DNA of 64,000 nt from Comamonas koreensis (GTDB lineage Bacteria; Pseudomonadota; Gammaproteobacteria; Burkholderiales; Burkholderiaceae_C), in NCBI RefSeq assembly GCF_021026195.1, contig NZ_JAJNCT010000028.1:124001-188000 (forward strand), written 5' to 3'. This document shows, in pieces, positions 8,330-16,229 of this stretch; the stretch's first letter is position 1; each line of letters starts with the position of its first letter. Below the pieces are notes generated by a model that saw only the letters and a list, made by a program, of their open reading frames with translations, did no database searches and was not told where the DNA came from. The position numbers and the translations under genes were made by a program.

Positions 8330-9166
8330 ATGCAAGCCTTGCGCCATTTTCTGTTGGCGGTGCAGTTTTTCACCCGCATTCCGGTCACCGGCAAGCTGGG
8401 CGATTGGGTAGGCTACAGCCCCGAGATGCTGCGCGCCAGCGCCGGCCACTTCCCCGGCGTAGGCTGGATCGTGGGCCTGGTGGGCGCCGGTGTGCTGGCC
8501 GCCAGCAGCCTGCTGCTGCCGTCTGGCAATGGCTACAGCCCACTGGTCGCTGCCGTGCTCAGCACCTTGGCCACCGTGCTGCTCACCGGCTGCTTCCATG
8601 AGGATGGTTTGAGCGATGTGGTCGATGGCCTGGGCGGCAGCCACCAGCGTGAGCGCGCGCTGGAGATCATGAAGGACTCGCGCATCGGTGCCTATGGCGC
8701 GATGGCCATGGTGCTGGCCGTGCTCAGCAAGACCGCCCTCATCGCGCTGCTGGCCAGCCACAGCCTGTCCTTGGCCATGGCGAGCTTGGTGGCCGCCCAT
8801 GTCATCGCCCGCCTCTGGCCCATGTTTGTGGTGCGCAGCCTGCCCCATGTGGGCGACAGCGCCTCGTCCAAAAGCAAGCCGCTGGCGGCCTTTATCAGCC
8901 GCAAAGGCCTGGCTTGCTGTGTAGCCTGGTCCTTGCCCGCCGCCCTGCTGCTGGGCCTGGTCGAAGGCTGGGAGGTCCTGTTGCTCGCCCTGGTGCTCAG
9001 CGCCGCCGCTGCGCTGTGGATGCGCCAATGGCTGCAGCGCCGCCTGCAAGGCTTTACCGGCGATGGCTTGGGCGCTGCTGAACAGGTCAGCGAGATAGCG
9101 TTCTATCTGGGTGCAGCGCTGTCGCTGGGCCCTGCCGGCAGTTGGCTGGCCCAGGCGCTGGCATGA
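8330..9166 (+). CDS. cobS: Adenosylcobinamide-GDP ribazoletransferase (cobalamin synthase)
   Basis: Membrane enzyme joining adenosylcobinamide-GDP and alpha-ribazole in the last steps of vitamin B12 assembly. The 278-aa chain has many hydrophobic helices and the family motifs FFTRIPV near residue 14, CFHEDGLSDVVDGLGG (about residue 88), and ERALEIMKDSRIGAYGA with its acidic and Arg residues. Its stop overlaps the start of cobC by four bases. No other B12 genes are in the window apart from the SUMT gene of the nitrate cluster, so the rest of the pathway must lie elsewhere. Confidence 0.93.
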   Translation: MQALRHFLLAVQFFTRIPVTGKLGDWVGYSPEMLRASAGHFPGVGWIVGLVGAGVLAASSLLLPSGNGYSPLVAAVLSTLATVLLTGCFHEDGLSDVVDGLGGSHQRERALEIMKDSRIGAYGAMAMVLAVLSKTALIALLASHSLSLAMASLVAAHVIARLWPMFVVRSLPHVGDSASSKSKPLAAFISRKGLACCVAWSLPAALLLGLVEGWEVLLLALVLSAAAALWMRQWLQRRLQGFTGDGLGAAEQVSEIAFYLGAALSLGPAGSWLAQALA

Positions 9167-9747
9167 CGGCGCTGTGGCTGCAGCGCCATGCCCAGCCGCT
9201 GGTGGCGCCGGGGGTCTGCTACGGCCGCACGGACCTGGCCGCCGACGACAGGGCTACCGCCGCCGCCGCGCAGGCTCTGCAAGGCGCCTGGACGGCCGAG
9301 GCGCTGCCGGCCGGCACCGTCTGGCACTCCCCGCTGCAGCGCTGCACGCAGCTGGCCACCGCCTTGCAGATGCAGGCACCCGCATTCCAGCTGCGTGCCT
9401 GCAATGATCTGGCAGAAATGGACTTTGGCGCCTGGGAAGGCCAGCGCTGGGATGGCATTGCGCGTGAAGAGATGCAGGCCTGGACCGCCGACTTCATGGC
9501 CTATGCGCCAGGCGGCGGCGAATCACTGGCCACGATGATGGCGCGCGTCACGCGTGCGCTGGATGCCGCACGCCAGCAGGCGCGGGAAACCGGCCAGCCC
9601 GTTCTCTGGATCAGCCACGCTGGTGTCGCCCAATGCGCGCACTGGCTGCTGACAAGGGGCCAAAGGCTGCCGCTGGCCAAGGACTGGCCCTCGGTCAAAC
9701 TCGCTTATGGGGAATGGCTGCGATTGCCGCTGTTCAGCGATCTTTGA
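9163..9747 (+). CDS. cobC: Histidine phosphatase, probable alpha-ribazole phosphatase
   Basis: Cytoplasmic phosphatase of the phosphoglycerate-mutase-like superfamily, 194 aa, expected to dephosphorylate alpha-ribazole-5'-phosphate or adenosylcobalamin-5'-phosphate. The catalytic motif is LQRHAQP (RHG in most relatives; here RHA). CYGRTDLA, the Arg of HSPLQRC, ELDFGxWEG-like AEMDFGAWEGQRWD, and the second His in ISHAGVAQ complete the active site. The start is the ATG inside the ATGA overlap with cobS, which also supports the functional link. Convergent with gspC after 46 bp. Confidence 0.85.
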   Translation: MTALWLQRHAQPLVAPGVCYGRTDLAADDRATAAAAQALQGAWTAEALPAGTVWHSPLQRCTQLATALQMQAPAFQLRACNDLAEMDFGAWEGQRWDGIAREEMQAWTADFMAYAPGGGESLATMMARVTRALDAARQQARETGQPVLWISHAGVAQCAHWLLTRGQRLPLAKDWPSVKLAYGEWLRLPLFSDL

Positions 9748-9793
9748 CCGCTACTGCCCGCGCCCAACAAACTTTTACGTAAAGCCCAGGCGA

Positions 9794-10393
9794 TCAGTCG
9801 CGTAGCGAACCCGTGCTGCGGTCCACATTGGCCGCAGCCGCCGGCACGGGCACGGGCGCAGGTGCAGGTGCAGCAGCTTGCGGGGCCGCAGGCACGGCAT
9901 TCGGAGCATTGGCCGAGATTGGTGCAGCCACCACATCCACTGGGCGCAACGCAGGCAGGTTGATGGTGACAGCGGCCGGGCCATCGACACCAGCGCCCAG
10001 GCTCACGGCGCGCGGGGCATCACTGCGCAGGGCCTGCAGCACCAGGCCATCGGCAACGGTAGCGCCTACGCGGAACACCTTGGCTGGCTGGTCATCGACG
10101 GCGATGACGGCAGCGCCTCCGCCACTGTCCTTGCCCACCATCACGCCCAGCAGGCGCCAGCGGGTGGGGGCGGCGGGCGCCGCAACGGGCGCGCCATCCT
10201 GCACGCCAAAGAGGCGCGCCATCGCAGCGCCATCAACCTGCACCTGGGCTGGGCCACCGGCCTGGGGGGCCGACAGCACCTGGCGCGGCACCGACAGCTT
10301 GAGACCCCAGAACACCGCCAATGCCGCAGCGCCAGCCCATAAAAGGCCGGCCGCCAGCCGAGGAGACCAGGGGTTGCGTGATAGTGTCACCAT
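9794..10393 (-). CDS. gspC: Type II secretion inner-membrane protein GspC, short form
   Basis: Bitopic inner-membrane protein expected to link the inner-membrane platform to the secretin GspD. The 199-aa chain has a short cytoplasmic N-terminus (MVTLSRNPWSPR), one membrane helix (LAAGLLWAGAAALAVFWGL, residues 13-31) and a homology region resembling the GspC HR domain (AMARLFGVQ...RWRLLGVMVGK...AVIAVDDQPAKVFRVGA). The rest is a Pro/Ala-rich tail, with no PDZ domain as found in longer GspC. It is divergent from gspG. The start follows from the membrane-helix position; the frame is open further upstream but not protein-like. Confidence 0.8.
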   Translation of the reverse strand: MVTLSRNPWSPRLAAGLLWAGAAALAVFWGLKLSVPRQVLSAPQAGGPAQVQVDGAAMARLFGVQDGAPVAAPAAPTRWRLLGVMVGKDSGGGAAVIAVDDQPAKVFRVGATVADGLVLQALRSDAPRAVSLGAGVDGPAAVTINLPALRPVDVVAAPISANAPNAVPAAPQAAAPAPAPVPVPAAAANVDRSTGSLRD

Positions 10394-10455
10394 TCGCAGA
10401 TTATGATGCACCCAGATGTCAGTTTCACCACTTCGACCCCCTTTGACCTGAGAGC

Positions 10456-10914
10456 ATGATGTTTTCCTTCCGCCCGCAGTCGGCTGCACGCCGCATCCAA
10501 GCCAACATCCAGCGCGGCTTTACCCTGATCGAGCTGATGGTGGTGCTGGTCATCATCGGCGTGCTGGCCGCGCTAATCGTGCCCAATGTGATTGGCGCTG
10601 CCGACGAAGCACGCGTGACCGCCGCGCGCACCGATATCACCAACATCAGCGGCGCGCTCAAGCGCTACCGTTTGGACAACCAGCGCTACCCCACTGCCGA
10701 GCAAGGCCTGGCCGCGCTGATCAACCGCCCTACCACCGGCCCCGCGCCGATGAACTGGAAGCCCTACCTGGAAAAGCTGCCCAATGACCCCTGGGGCCAC
10801 CCTTACCAGTACCTGAACCCTGGCGTCAAAGGCGAAGTCGATGTGATGAGCTTTGGTGCAGATGGCCAGGCCGGCGGTGAAGGCAACAATGCCGACATCG
10901 GCAGCTGGCAATAA
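10456..10914 (+). CDS. gspG: Type II secretion major pseudopilin GspG
   Basis: Major pseudopilin that polymerises into the periplasmic pseudopilus of the type II secretion system. The 152-aa precursor has the prepilin site QRG-FTLIELMVVLVIIGVLAAL with Glu at +5. The globular domain carries the GspG signatures YRLDNQRYPTAEQGLAAL and PNDPWGHPYQYLNPG, and the calcium-site region near the C-terminus (DVMSFGADGQAGGEG..ADIGSW). First gene of the plus-strand gspGHIJK series. The prepilin peptidase that processes it is not in the window. Confidence 0.95.
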   Translation: MMFSFRPQSAARRIQANIQRGFTLIELMVVLVIIGVLAALIVPNVIGAADEARVTAARTDITNISGALKRYRLDNQRYPTAEQGLAALINRPTTGPAPMNWKPYLEKLPNDPWGHPYQYLNPGVKGEVDVMSFGADGQAGGEGNNADIGSWQ

Positions 10915-10978
10915 GCGGCACTGAGCCCGCCTGATCCCTGCTTTCTGCCTTTTTCCGCTGCCCTGCTCTCCGGCCCCC

Positions 10979-11422
10979 ATGCCCTTTCCACACCCCCTCC
11001 AGCCGCGCCGCCAGCGCGGCTTTACCTTGATGGAGCTGCTGGTCGTCATCACCTTGATGGCTCTGGCCAGCGCCGGCGTGGTGTTTGCGATGGGCGACAA
11101 CGGCCAGGACCAACTCCAGCGCGAAGGCCAGCGCCTGGCCGCGCAGCTGGAGGCCGCCCGGGCCCAGTCCCGTGCCAGCGGCCAGCCGGTGCGCTGGCGG
11201 GCGGACAGCCAGGGCTTTGTGATCGAAGGCCTGCAAGGCGGCACCCGCCAGGGCGCGTGGCTGCACCCGCCGGTGGCGGTGCGCAGCAGTGGCGATATCA
11301 TCCTGGGGCCCGAGGCACTGATCGGCCCACAGACGGTGGTGCTGGCCTATCCCAACCGCAGCGCGGGCAGCATTGCCGTGGCCACCGATGGTGTGCGCCC
11401 CTTTGAGCTGCAGGCCCCCTGA
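10979..11422 (+). CDS. gspH: Type II secretion minor pseudopilin GspH
   Basis: Minor pseudopilin near the tip of the pseudopilus, 147 aa. The cleavage site is QRG-FTLMELLVVITLMALASAG with Glu at +5, preceded by a short basic leader. The periplasmic part (QLQREGQRLAAQLEAARAQSRASGQPVRW) fits the GspH/FimT family, which has this helix and then a beta sandwich. It lies 64 bp after gspG and 22 bp before the proposed gspI start. Confidence 0.9.
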   Translation: MPFPHPLQPRRQRGFTLMELLVVITLMALASAGVVFAMGDNGQDQLQREGQRLAAQLEAARAQSRASGQPVRWRADSQGFVIEGLQGGTRQGAWLHPPVAVRSSGDIILGPEALIGPQTVVLAYPNRSAGSIAVATDGVRPFELQAP

Positions 11423-11444
11423 ACCCTTTCCTGACAAGCACCGC

Positions 11445-11813
11445 GTGCGCAGCAAGTCCTCGCCCCACTCCGGCTTCACCCTGATCGAGGTGCTGGTCGC
11501 GCTCGCCATTGTCGCGATCGCCTTGCTCGCCGGCGGCAAGGCCATGAACGCGCTGACCCAGACCGCAGGGCGCCAAAGCGATGTGATGCTCGCGCAGATC
11601 TGCGCCGAAAACCAGCTGATCGCCGCGCGCCTCTCCCAGCAACTGCCGGGCCTGGGCACCACCAGCGTGGCCTGCGAACAGGCCGGCCGCATGTTCGATG
11701 TGCGTGTGGGCGTGTTTGCCACGCCCAACCCGGATTTCCGCCGCATCGATGCCCATGTGTTCTCCGGCGGCGCACCTATGCTGCGCCTCAGCACCATCGT
11801 GGGGAGGTACTGA
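11445..11813 (+). CDS. gspI: Type II secretion minor pseudopilin GspI
   Basis: Minor pseudopilin of the tip complex (GspI-J-K), 122 aa with the proposed GTG start. The leader VRSKSSPHSG is followed by FTLIEVLVALAIVAIALLAGGKAMN with Glu at +5. The GTG at 11445 is chosen because it gives a ten-residue leader and lies just after gspH; ATG codons in frame at 11373 and 11388 would overlap gspH and give an atypically long leader. The stop overlaps the gspJ start by one base (TGATG). Confidence 0.85.
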   Translation: MRSKSSPHSGFTLIEVLVALAIVAIALLAGGKAMNALTQTAGRQSDVMLAQICAENQLIAARLSQQLPGLGTTSVACEQAGRMFDVRVGVFATPNPDFRRIDAHVFSGGAPMLRLSTIVGRY

Positions 11814-12520
11814 TGCAGCGCTTCCTCCGTTTTAGTCAGCAGCGCAGCCAGGGCTTTACCTTGATCGAGCTGTTGATCGCCATCTCCATCCTGGCGGTGA
11901 TGACCATCGCCAGCTGGCGCGGCATCGACGGCATGGTGCGCGCCCAGCAGCAGGCCCGCGATTACAGCGAAGAGGTGATGGTGGTGCAGGCCGCGCTGTC
12001 GCAGTGGAACACCGACCTCAATGGCATCGAGCGCGTTTCCGGCACCACCCCGATCGACTGGGATGGCCGCGTGCTGCGGCTCACACGCCGCAGCAGCGAC
12101 ATCAACGAACAAGGCCTGCGCGTCGTCAGCTGGGCCCAGCGCAGCCTGGGCAACCGCGCCTACTGGGTGCGCTGGCAATCATCGCCGGTGCGTGATCTGC
12201 AGCAGTGGCAGCAGGCCTGGGACATGGCCGCCCATGCGGTTACCAACAGCGCCATGACCAACAATGCCGGCGACGGCGGCCCGCAGCAAACCGTGCTGAT
12301 GCCCCTCAGCGGCTGGCAGCTGCTGTATTTCCGGGGCAACAGCTGGAGCAACCCGCTGTCCAGCCAGGGCGCCAATCCCCAGACCGATGCCAACAACCCC
12401 ACCACGGTGGCGCTGCCCGATGGCATCCGCCTGAGCCTGGAGCTGCCCGCTCCGGGCGCGCTGTCGGGTGTTATCACCAACGACTGGGTCAACCCCATCG
12501 TGTCGGGCAACAAATCATGA
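11813..12520 (+). CDS. gspJ: Type II secretion minor pseudopilin GspJ
   Basis: Minor pseudopilin of the GspI-J-K tip complex, 235 aa. Cleavage site SQG-FTLIELLIAISILAVMTIASWRGIDG with Glu at +5. The family region DYSEEVMVVQAALSQWNTDL follows the helix, then RVLRLTRRS and a C-terminal beta-rich part. The start overlaps the gspI stop (TGATG) and the stop overlaps the gspK start (ATGA), so translation of I, J and K is coupled. Confidence 0.92.
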   Translation: MQRFLRFSQQRSQGFTLIELLIAISILAVMTIASWRGIDGMVRAQQQARDYSEEVMVVQAALSQWNTDLNGIERVSGTTPIDWDGRVLRLTRRSSDINEQGLRVVSWAQRSLGNRAYWVRWQSSPVRDLQQWQQAWDMAAHAVTNSAMTNNAGDGGPQQTVLMPLSGWQLLYFRGNSWSNPLSSQGANPQTDANNPTTVALPDGIRLSLELPAPGALSGVITNDWVNPIVSGNKS

Positions 12521-13524
12521 AGCCGCTCCGCCTACCCCGCCGCAGCCAGCGCGGCGCAGCACTGCTGGCCGCCATGCTCACCGTGACCCTGGTGGCCACC
12601 ATTGCCGCCAGCGCCGTCTGGCAGCAATGGCGCAATCTGGAGGTGGAAGGCGCCGAGCGCACCCGCGTGCAGGCCGCCTGGCTGCTGCTGGGCGGGCTGG
12701 ATTTCTCGCGCCAGGTGCTGCGCCAGGATGCGCGCGTGGGCGGCCCCGATTCGCTGTCCGAGCCCTGGTCGGTGCCGCTGGCCGAAGCACGCCTGTCCAC
12801 CTTTTTGCAGGCCTCCAACAACCAGAGCAATGCCGACGACAGCAGCATCGATGCCGCGCAGGCTTTCTTGTCGGGCGCGATTGTCGATGCCCAGGCACGC
12901 CTTAACATCCGCAACCTGGTCGCCAACAACCAGATCAATACCGTTGCGCTGCGCCAGTTCCAGCGCCTGTTCGAGCGCCTGGGCCTGCCCGGTGCCGAGC
13001 TGACCGTCCTCAGCCAGCAGGCGCTGGCCGCGCTGCGCAGCGAGGGCAAGGCCGCCAATGCGCCGCTGCTGCCCCGCACCTACAAGGAGCTGGCCTGGTG
13101 GGGCCTGTCGCCGTCCACCCTGACCCAGCTGGAGCCCTATGTGGTGCTGCTGCCCCAGGAGAGCAGGGTCAACGTCAATACCGCCTCGGCCACCGTCATC
13201 TGGGCCGCCGTGGAGGGCCTGGATTTTGCAACGGCCCAGCAAATCACCCAGATGCGGCTGAACAAGGCTTTCGAGAGCACCTCCGAGCTGCAGCAGCGCT
13301 TCAGCAGCAACACCGCGCTCACCAATGCCAACGCACTGCTCGATGTCAAATCGGTGTATTTCGAAGTCTGGGCGCGCCTGCGCTTTGACGAGCTGGTGGT
13401 GCAGGAGAAATCCCTGGTCTACCGCCAGGGGCTGAATGTAACGACCGTGGTGCGCGAGCGCGGTGCCGCGCTAGCCACCAGCCTGATGGGCGATGGCAGC
13501 GGCAACCCGGTGGCGGCGCGCTAA
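12517..13524 (+). CDS. gspK: Type II secretion minor pseudopilin GspK
   Basis: Tip pseudopilin, 335 aa, much larger than the others, as usual for GspK. The cleavage site is QRG-AALLAAMLTVTLVATIAAS; it lacks Glu at +5, a known trait of GspK. The body has the helical insertion domain typical of the family: the FxR..L repeats near LDFSRQVLRQDAR, then DAQARLNIRNLV, and SRVNVNTASATVIWA near residue 215. Starts in the ATGA overlap with gspJ. Confidence 0.92.
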   Translation: MKPLRLPRRSQRGAALLAAMLTVTLVATIAASAVWQQWRNLEVEGAERTRVQAAWLLLGGLDFSRQVLRQDARVGGPDSLSEPWSVPLAEARLSTFLQASNNQSNADDSSIDAAQAFLSGAIVDAQARLNIRNLVANNQINTVALRQFQRLFERLGLPGAELTVLSQQALAALRSEGKAANAPLLPRTYKELAWWGLSPSTLTQLEPYVVLLPQESRVNVNTASATVIWAAVEGLDFATAQQITQMRLNKAFESTSELQQRFSSNTALTNANALLDVKSVYFEVWARLRFDELVVQEKSLVYRQGLNVTTVVRERGAALATSLMGDGSGNPVAAR

Positions 13525-13596
13525 CAGAAACATGATGACAAACGTATTGCAGTTTGGTGAAGCCGAGCCCTCTACAATGCAGCGCACAACACGCTC
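13525..13596 (+). promoter_or_regulatory. Gap between gspK and gspL with a possible weak promoter
   Basis: The 72-bp gap is the longest break between gspH and gspE on this strand. It contains a TACAAT hexamer at 13571-13576 that resembles a -10 box, but the upstream TTGCAG is 20 bases away, too far for a normal -35. An internal start for gspLMNDE is possible and unproven. Confidence 0.25.
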
Positions 13597-14850
13597 ATGA
13601 GTACCTTACTGATTTCACTGCCGCTGGCCTCGGGGCCAGATACAGGGCCCAGCTCGGCCTGGAGCTACAGCTATGCCCTGTCGCCCGATGGCGTGACCAT
13701 CGGCCAGCAAGGCAGCACCACCGCCGGCCTGCTGCCCCAACCCGGCCGCGCCGGTGAAGTGGTCGCCGTGGTGCCCGCGGCCATGCTGTCTTGGCAACGG
13801 GTCAGCCTGCCCCAAGGCGTAGGCCCAGGCTCGCCCCGGCTGCGTGCCGTGCTCGAAGGCCTGCTCGAAGAGCGCCTGCTGGACGACCCGGCCCAATTGC
13901 ACTTCGCCTTGCAACCCGATACCCGTGCCACCGGCCAGGGCGAACCCATCTGGATCGCCTGCTGCCCGCGCCAGTGGCTGCGCGAGCACCTGCAGGCGCT
14001 GGAAGCCGCAGGCCGCGCCGTAGCCCGTGTGGTGCCCAGCCATGCACCGGGTGAGCCCGCACCCGATGGCGCGCAGATCCTCGTCACCGGCAGCCCTGAG
14101 CTGGCGCAGGCCGTGGTGTTTGGCACCGACAGCGCCGATGCGGTGCTGGTGCTGCCCGTCTCGCGCGAGAGCGCAGCGCTGCTGCCCCCGCTCGGGCCCG
14201 ACAGCATCGTGCATGCCGAGCCGGCCGTGGTCAGCACTGCCGAGCACTGGCTGCAGCGCCCGGTGCAGCTCTACAGCCCCGCACAAACCATGCGCGATGC
14301 CGCACGCAGCGACTGGGACCTGGCACAGCTCGAATTTGCCAACAGCGGGCGCAACCGGCTGCAGCGGCGCCTGGGCAGCGGCCTCAATGATGTGCTGCAT
14401 GCCCCGGCATGGCGCCCGGCGCGCTGGGCCGTGCTGGCCCTGGTGGTGCTTACGCTCGTGGGTGCCAATATCTGGGCCTGGCAAGAGCGCCAGCAGCTGC
14501 AGGCCAAAGGCACACTGGTGCGCAGCACCTTGACCCAGGCCTTCCCCAATGTGCAAGTCGTGGTCGATGCGCCCGTGCAAATGGCGCGCGAAGTGGCCAA
14601 CCTGCGCCAGGCCTCGGGCGGCTTGTCGCCGTCAGACGCCGAACCGCTGCTGGCCGCCGCTGGCCAGGCGCTGGCCAGCCTGCCCGCCGGGACGGTGCCC
14701 AGCACGGTCGAATACAGTGGCGGCGAGCTGCGCCTGCGCGGCCTGCCCACCGATGGCTTTGATGCATTCAGCCAGAAACTGCAAGCCCAGGGCCTGCAGG
14801 CCCAGATGCAAAACGACCAGTGGGTCATCCGCGCGCAGGCCCAGCCATGA
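13597..14850 (+). CDS. gspL: Type II secretion inner-membrane protein GspL
   Basis: Inner-membrane platform protein that recruits the ATPase GspE, 417 aa. The large cytoplasmic N-terminal domain (residues 1-270, actin-like fold in the family) is followed by one membrane helix (ARWAVLALVVLTLVGANIWAW, residues 275-295) and a periplasmic ferredoxin-like domain rich in VxVxxxVQMAREVANLR and YSGGELRLRGL. Its stop overlaps the gspM start (ATGA), as expected for direct partners. Confidence 0.9.
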   Translation: MSTLLISLPLASGPDTGPSSAWSYSYALSPDGVTIGQQGSTTAGLLPQPGRAGEVVAVVPAAMLSWQRVSLPQGVGPGSPRLRAVLEGLLEERLLDDPAQLHFALQPDTRATGQGEPIWIACCPRQWLREHLQALEAAGRAVARVVPSHAPGEPAPDGAQILVTGSPELAQAVVFGTDSADAVLVLPVSRESAALLPPLGPDSIVHAEPAVVSTAEHWLQRPVQLYSPAQTMRDAARSDWDLAQLEFANSGRNRLQRRLGSGLNDVLHAPAWRPARWAVLALVVLTLVGANIWAWQERQQLQAKGTLVRSTLTQAFPNVQVVVDAPVQMAREVANLRQASGGLSPSDAEPLLAAAGQALASLPAGTVPSTVEYSGGELRLRGLPTDGFDAFSQKLQAQGLQAQMQNDQWVIRAQAQP

Positions 14851-15401
14851 AGAAGAACTCCTCCCGACCGTCGGCATCTGCAGCGGCTTCGTCCTCCGCA
14901 GCCCAACTGCTGCGCCAACGCTGGCGCGCGCTGGATGCGCGTGAGCGCCGGGGCGTCAGCCTGGCCGCTGGCGTGGTGCTGATTGCGCTCTTGTGGTGGC
15001 TGGCGATTGCGCCGGTGCTGCAAACCTGGCGCAGCGCGCCCGCCGCACATGCCCAGCTGGACCAGCAACTCGCCCGCATGCAGGCACTGCAGGCCGAAGC
15101 GCGCCAGCTGCAATCGGCCACGACGATCACCGCCACGCAGGCACGCCAGCAACTCGAAGCCTCGCTCACGCAGCAGCTGGGCACCAGCGCCAAGCTGGCC
15201 GTGCTGGGCGAACGCGTAACCGTCACGTTGAGCCGCGCCTCGGCTGCCTCCACCCAGCGCTGGCTGGGCCAGGTGCGTGCCAATGCGCATGCGATTGCCA
15301 CCGAGCTGCGCCTGACCCGCGACGAGCCGGCCAAGGGCGCAGGCCCCGCTGCCGCGCCCACCTGGTCGGGCAACATCGTCTTGCAGTTGCCGGCCCAGTA
15401 A
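14847..15401 (+). CDS. gspM: Type II secretion inner-membrane protein GspM
   Basis: Small bitopic inner-membrane protein that pairs with GspL, 184 aa. The cytoplasmic N-terminus (MKKNSSRPSASAAASS...QRWRALDARERRGVSL) is followed by one membrane helix (AAGVVLIALLWWLAIAPVLQ, about residues 40-59), a coiled coil (LDQQLARMQALQAEARQLQ) and a short periplasmic domain. The start lies in the ATGA overlap with gspL. Confidence 0.88.
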   Translation: MKKNSSRPSASAAASSSAAQLLRQRWRALDARERRGVSLAAGVVLIALLWWLAIAPVLQTWRSAPAAHAQLDQQLARMQALQAEARQLQSATTITATQARQQLEASLTQQLGTSAKLAVLGERVTVTLSRASAASTQRWLGQVRANAHAIATELRLTRDEPAKGAGPAAAPTWSGNIVLQLPAQ

Positions 15402-15415
15402 GCGGCACACAGCGC

Positions 15416-16225
15416 ATGGCCCGGCAACACTCGAACCCCACCCTGCCCCACGGCAGCGCCCGTGCGCCCTGGCGCTGGGCAGCAGTGGGCGCCTGCACCG
15501 GCGGCCTGGCCGCGCTGGTACTGTTTGCGCCAGCGCACTGGTTGGCGCAGGGCCTGGCCTGGGCCAGCCAGGGCCAGCTGCAGCTGCGCGAGCCGCGTGG
15601 CACCGTCTGGAACGGTTCAGCCCAATGGGTATTTACTGGTGGCCAGGCCAGCCGCGACCAGATGGCCCTGCCCGGCCGGGTGGACTGGGCACTGCGCCCC
15701 AGCCTGCGCGGCCTCAACATGCACTGGAATGCCAGCTGCTGCATGGCCGCGCCCATGCCCATCCGCATTCAGCCCCACTGGGGCGGTGCCAAGGTGCAAC
15801 TGGGCGCGCATGAAAGCCGCTGGCCGGCATCGCTGCTGGTGGGCCTGGGCACGCCATGGAACACCATCCAGCCCCAGGGCCAGCTGCTGCTCAAGACCCG
15901 TGATCTGTCGCTCGCGCTCAATGCCGGGCGACTGCAGGTCGAGGGCGGCGCCGATCTCGATGTGATGGCGGTGACCTCCCGCCTGTCCACGATACAGCCG
16001 CTAGGCAGCTACCGCCTGCAACTGCAAGGCGGTGACAGCACCAGCTTGCAGCTGTCCACCCTGGATGGCGCGCTCCAGCTCAGAGGCCAGGGCCAATGGG
16101 TGGGCCAGCGCCTGCGTTTTCAGGGGGAAGCCTGGGCTGCCGAAGGGCGCGAGGCAGCTCTCGCAAATCTATTGACTATGATTGGGCAGCGCAGCGGAAG
16201 CCGCGTGCTGCTCTCGGTTGGTTGA
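15416..16225 (+). CDS. gspN: Type II secretion protein GspN
   Basis: Inner-membrane protein found in a subset of type II secretion clusters and usually not essential, 269 aa. An N-terminal helix (WAAVGACTGGLAALVLFAPAHWLA, about residues 22-45) anchors a beta-rich periplasmic domain. Family features include the motif LREPRGTVWNGSAQW and the repeated beta strands GRVDWALRPS and LLLKTRDLSLALNAGRLQVEG. It lies 14 bp after gspM and 4 bp before gspD. Confidence 0.85.
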   Translation: MARQHSNPTLPHGSARAPWRWAAVGACTGGLAALVLFAPAHWLAQGLAWASQGQLQLREPRGTVWNGSAQWVFTGGQASRDQMALPGRVDWALRPSLRGLNMHWNASCCMAAPMPIRIQPHWGGAKVQLGAHESRWPASLLVGLGTPWNTIQPQGQLLLKTRDLSLALNAGRLQVEGGADLDVMAVTSRLSTIQPLGSYRLQLQGGDSTSLQLSTLDGALQLRGQGQWVGQRLRFQGEAWAAEGREAALANLLTMIGQRSGSRVLLSVG

Positions 16226-16229
16226 ACAT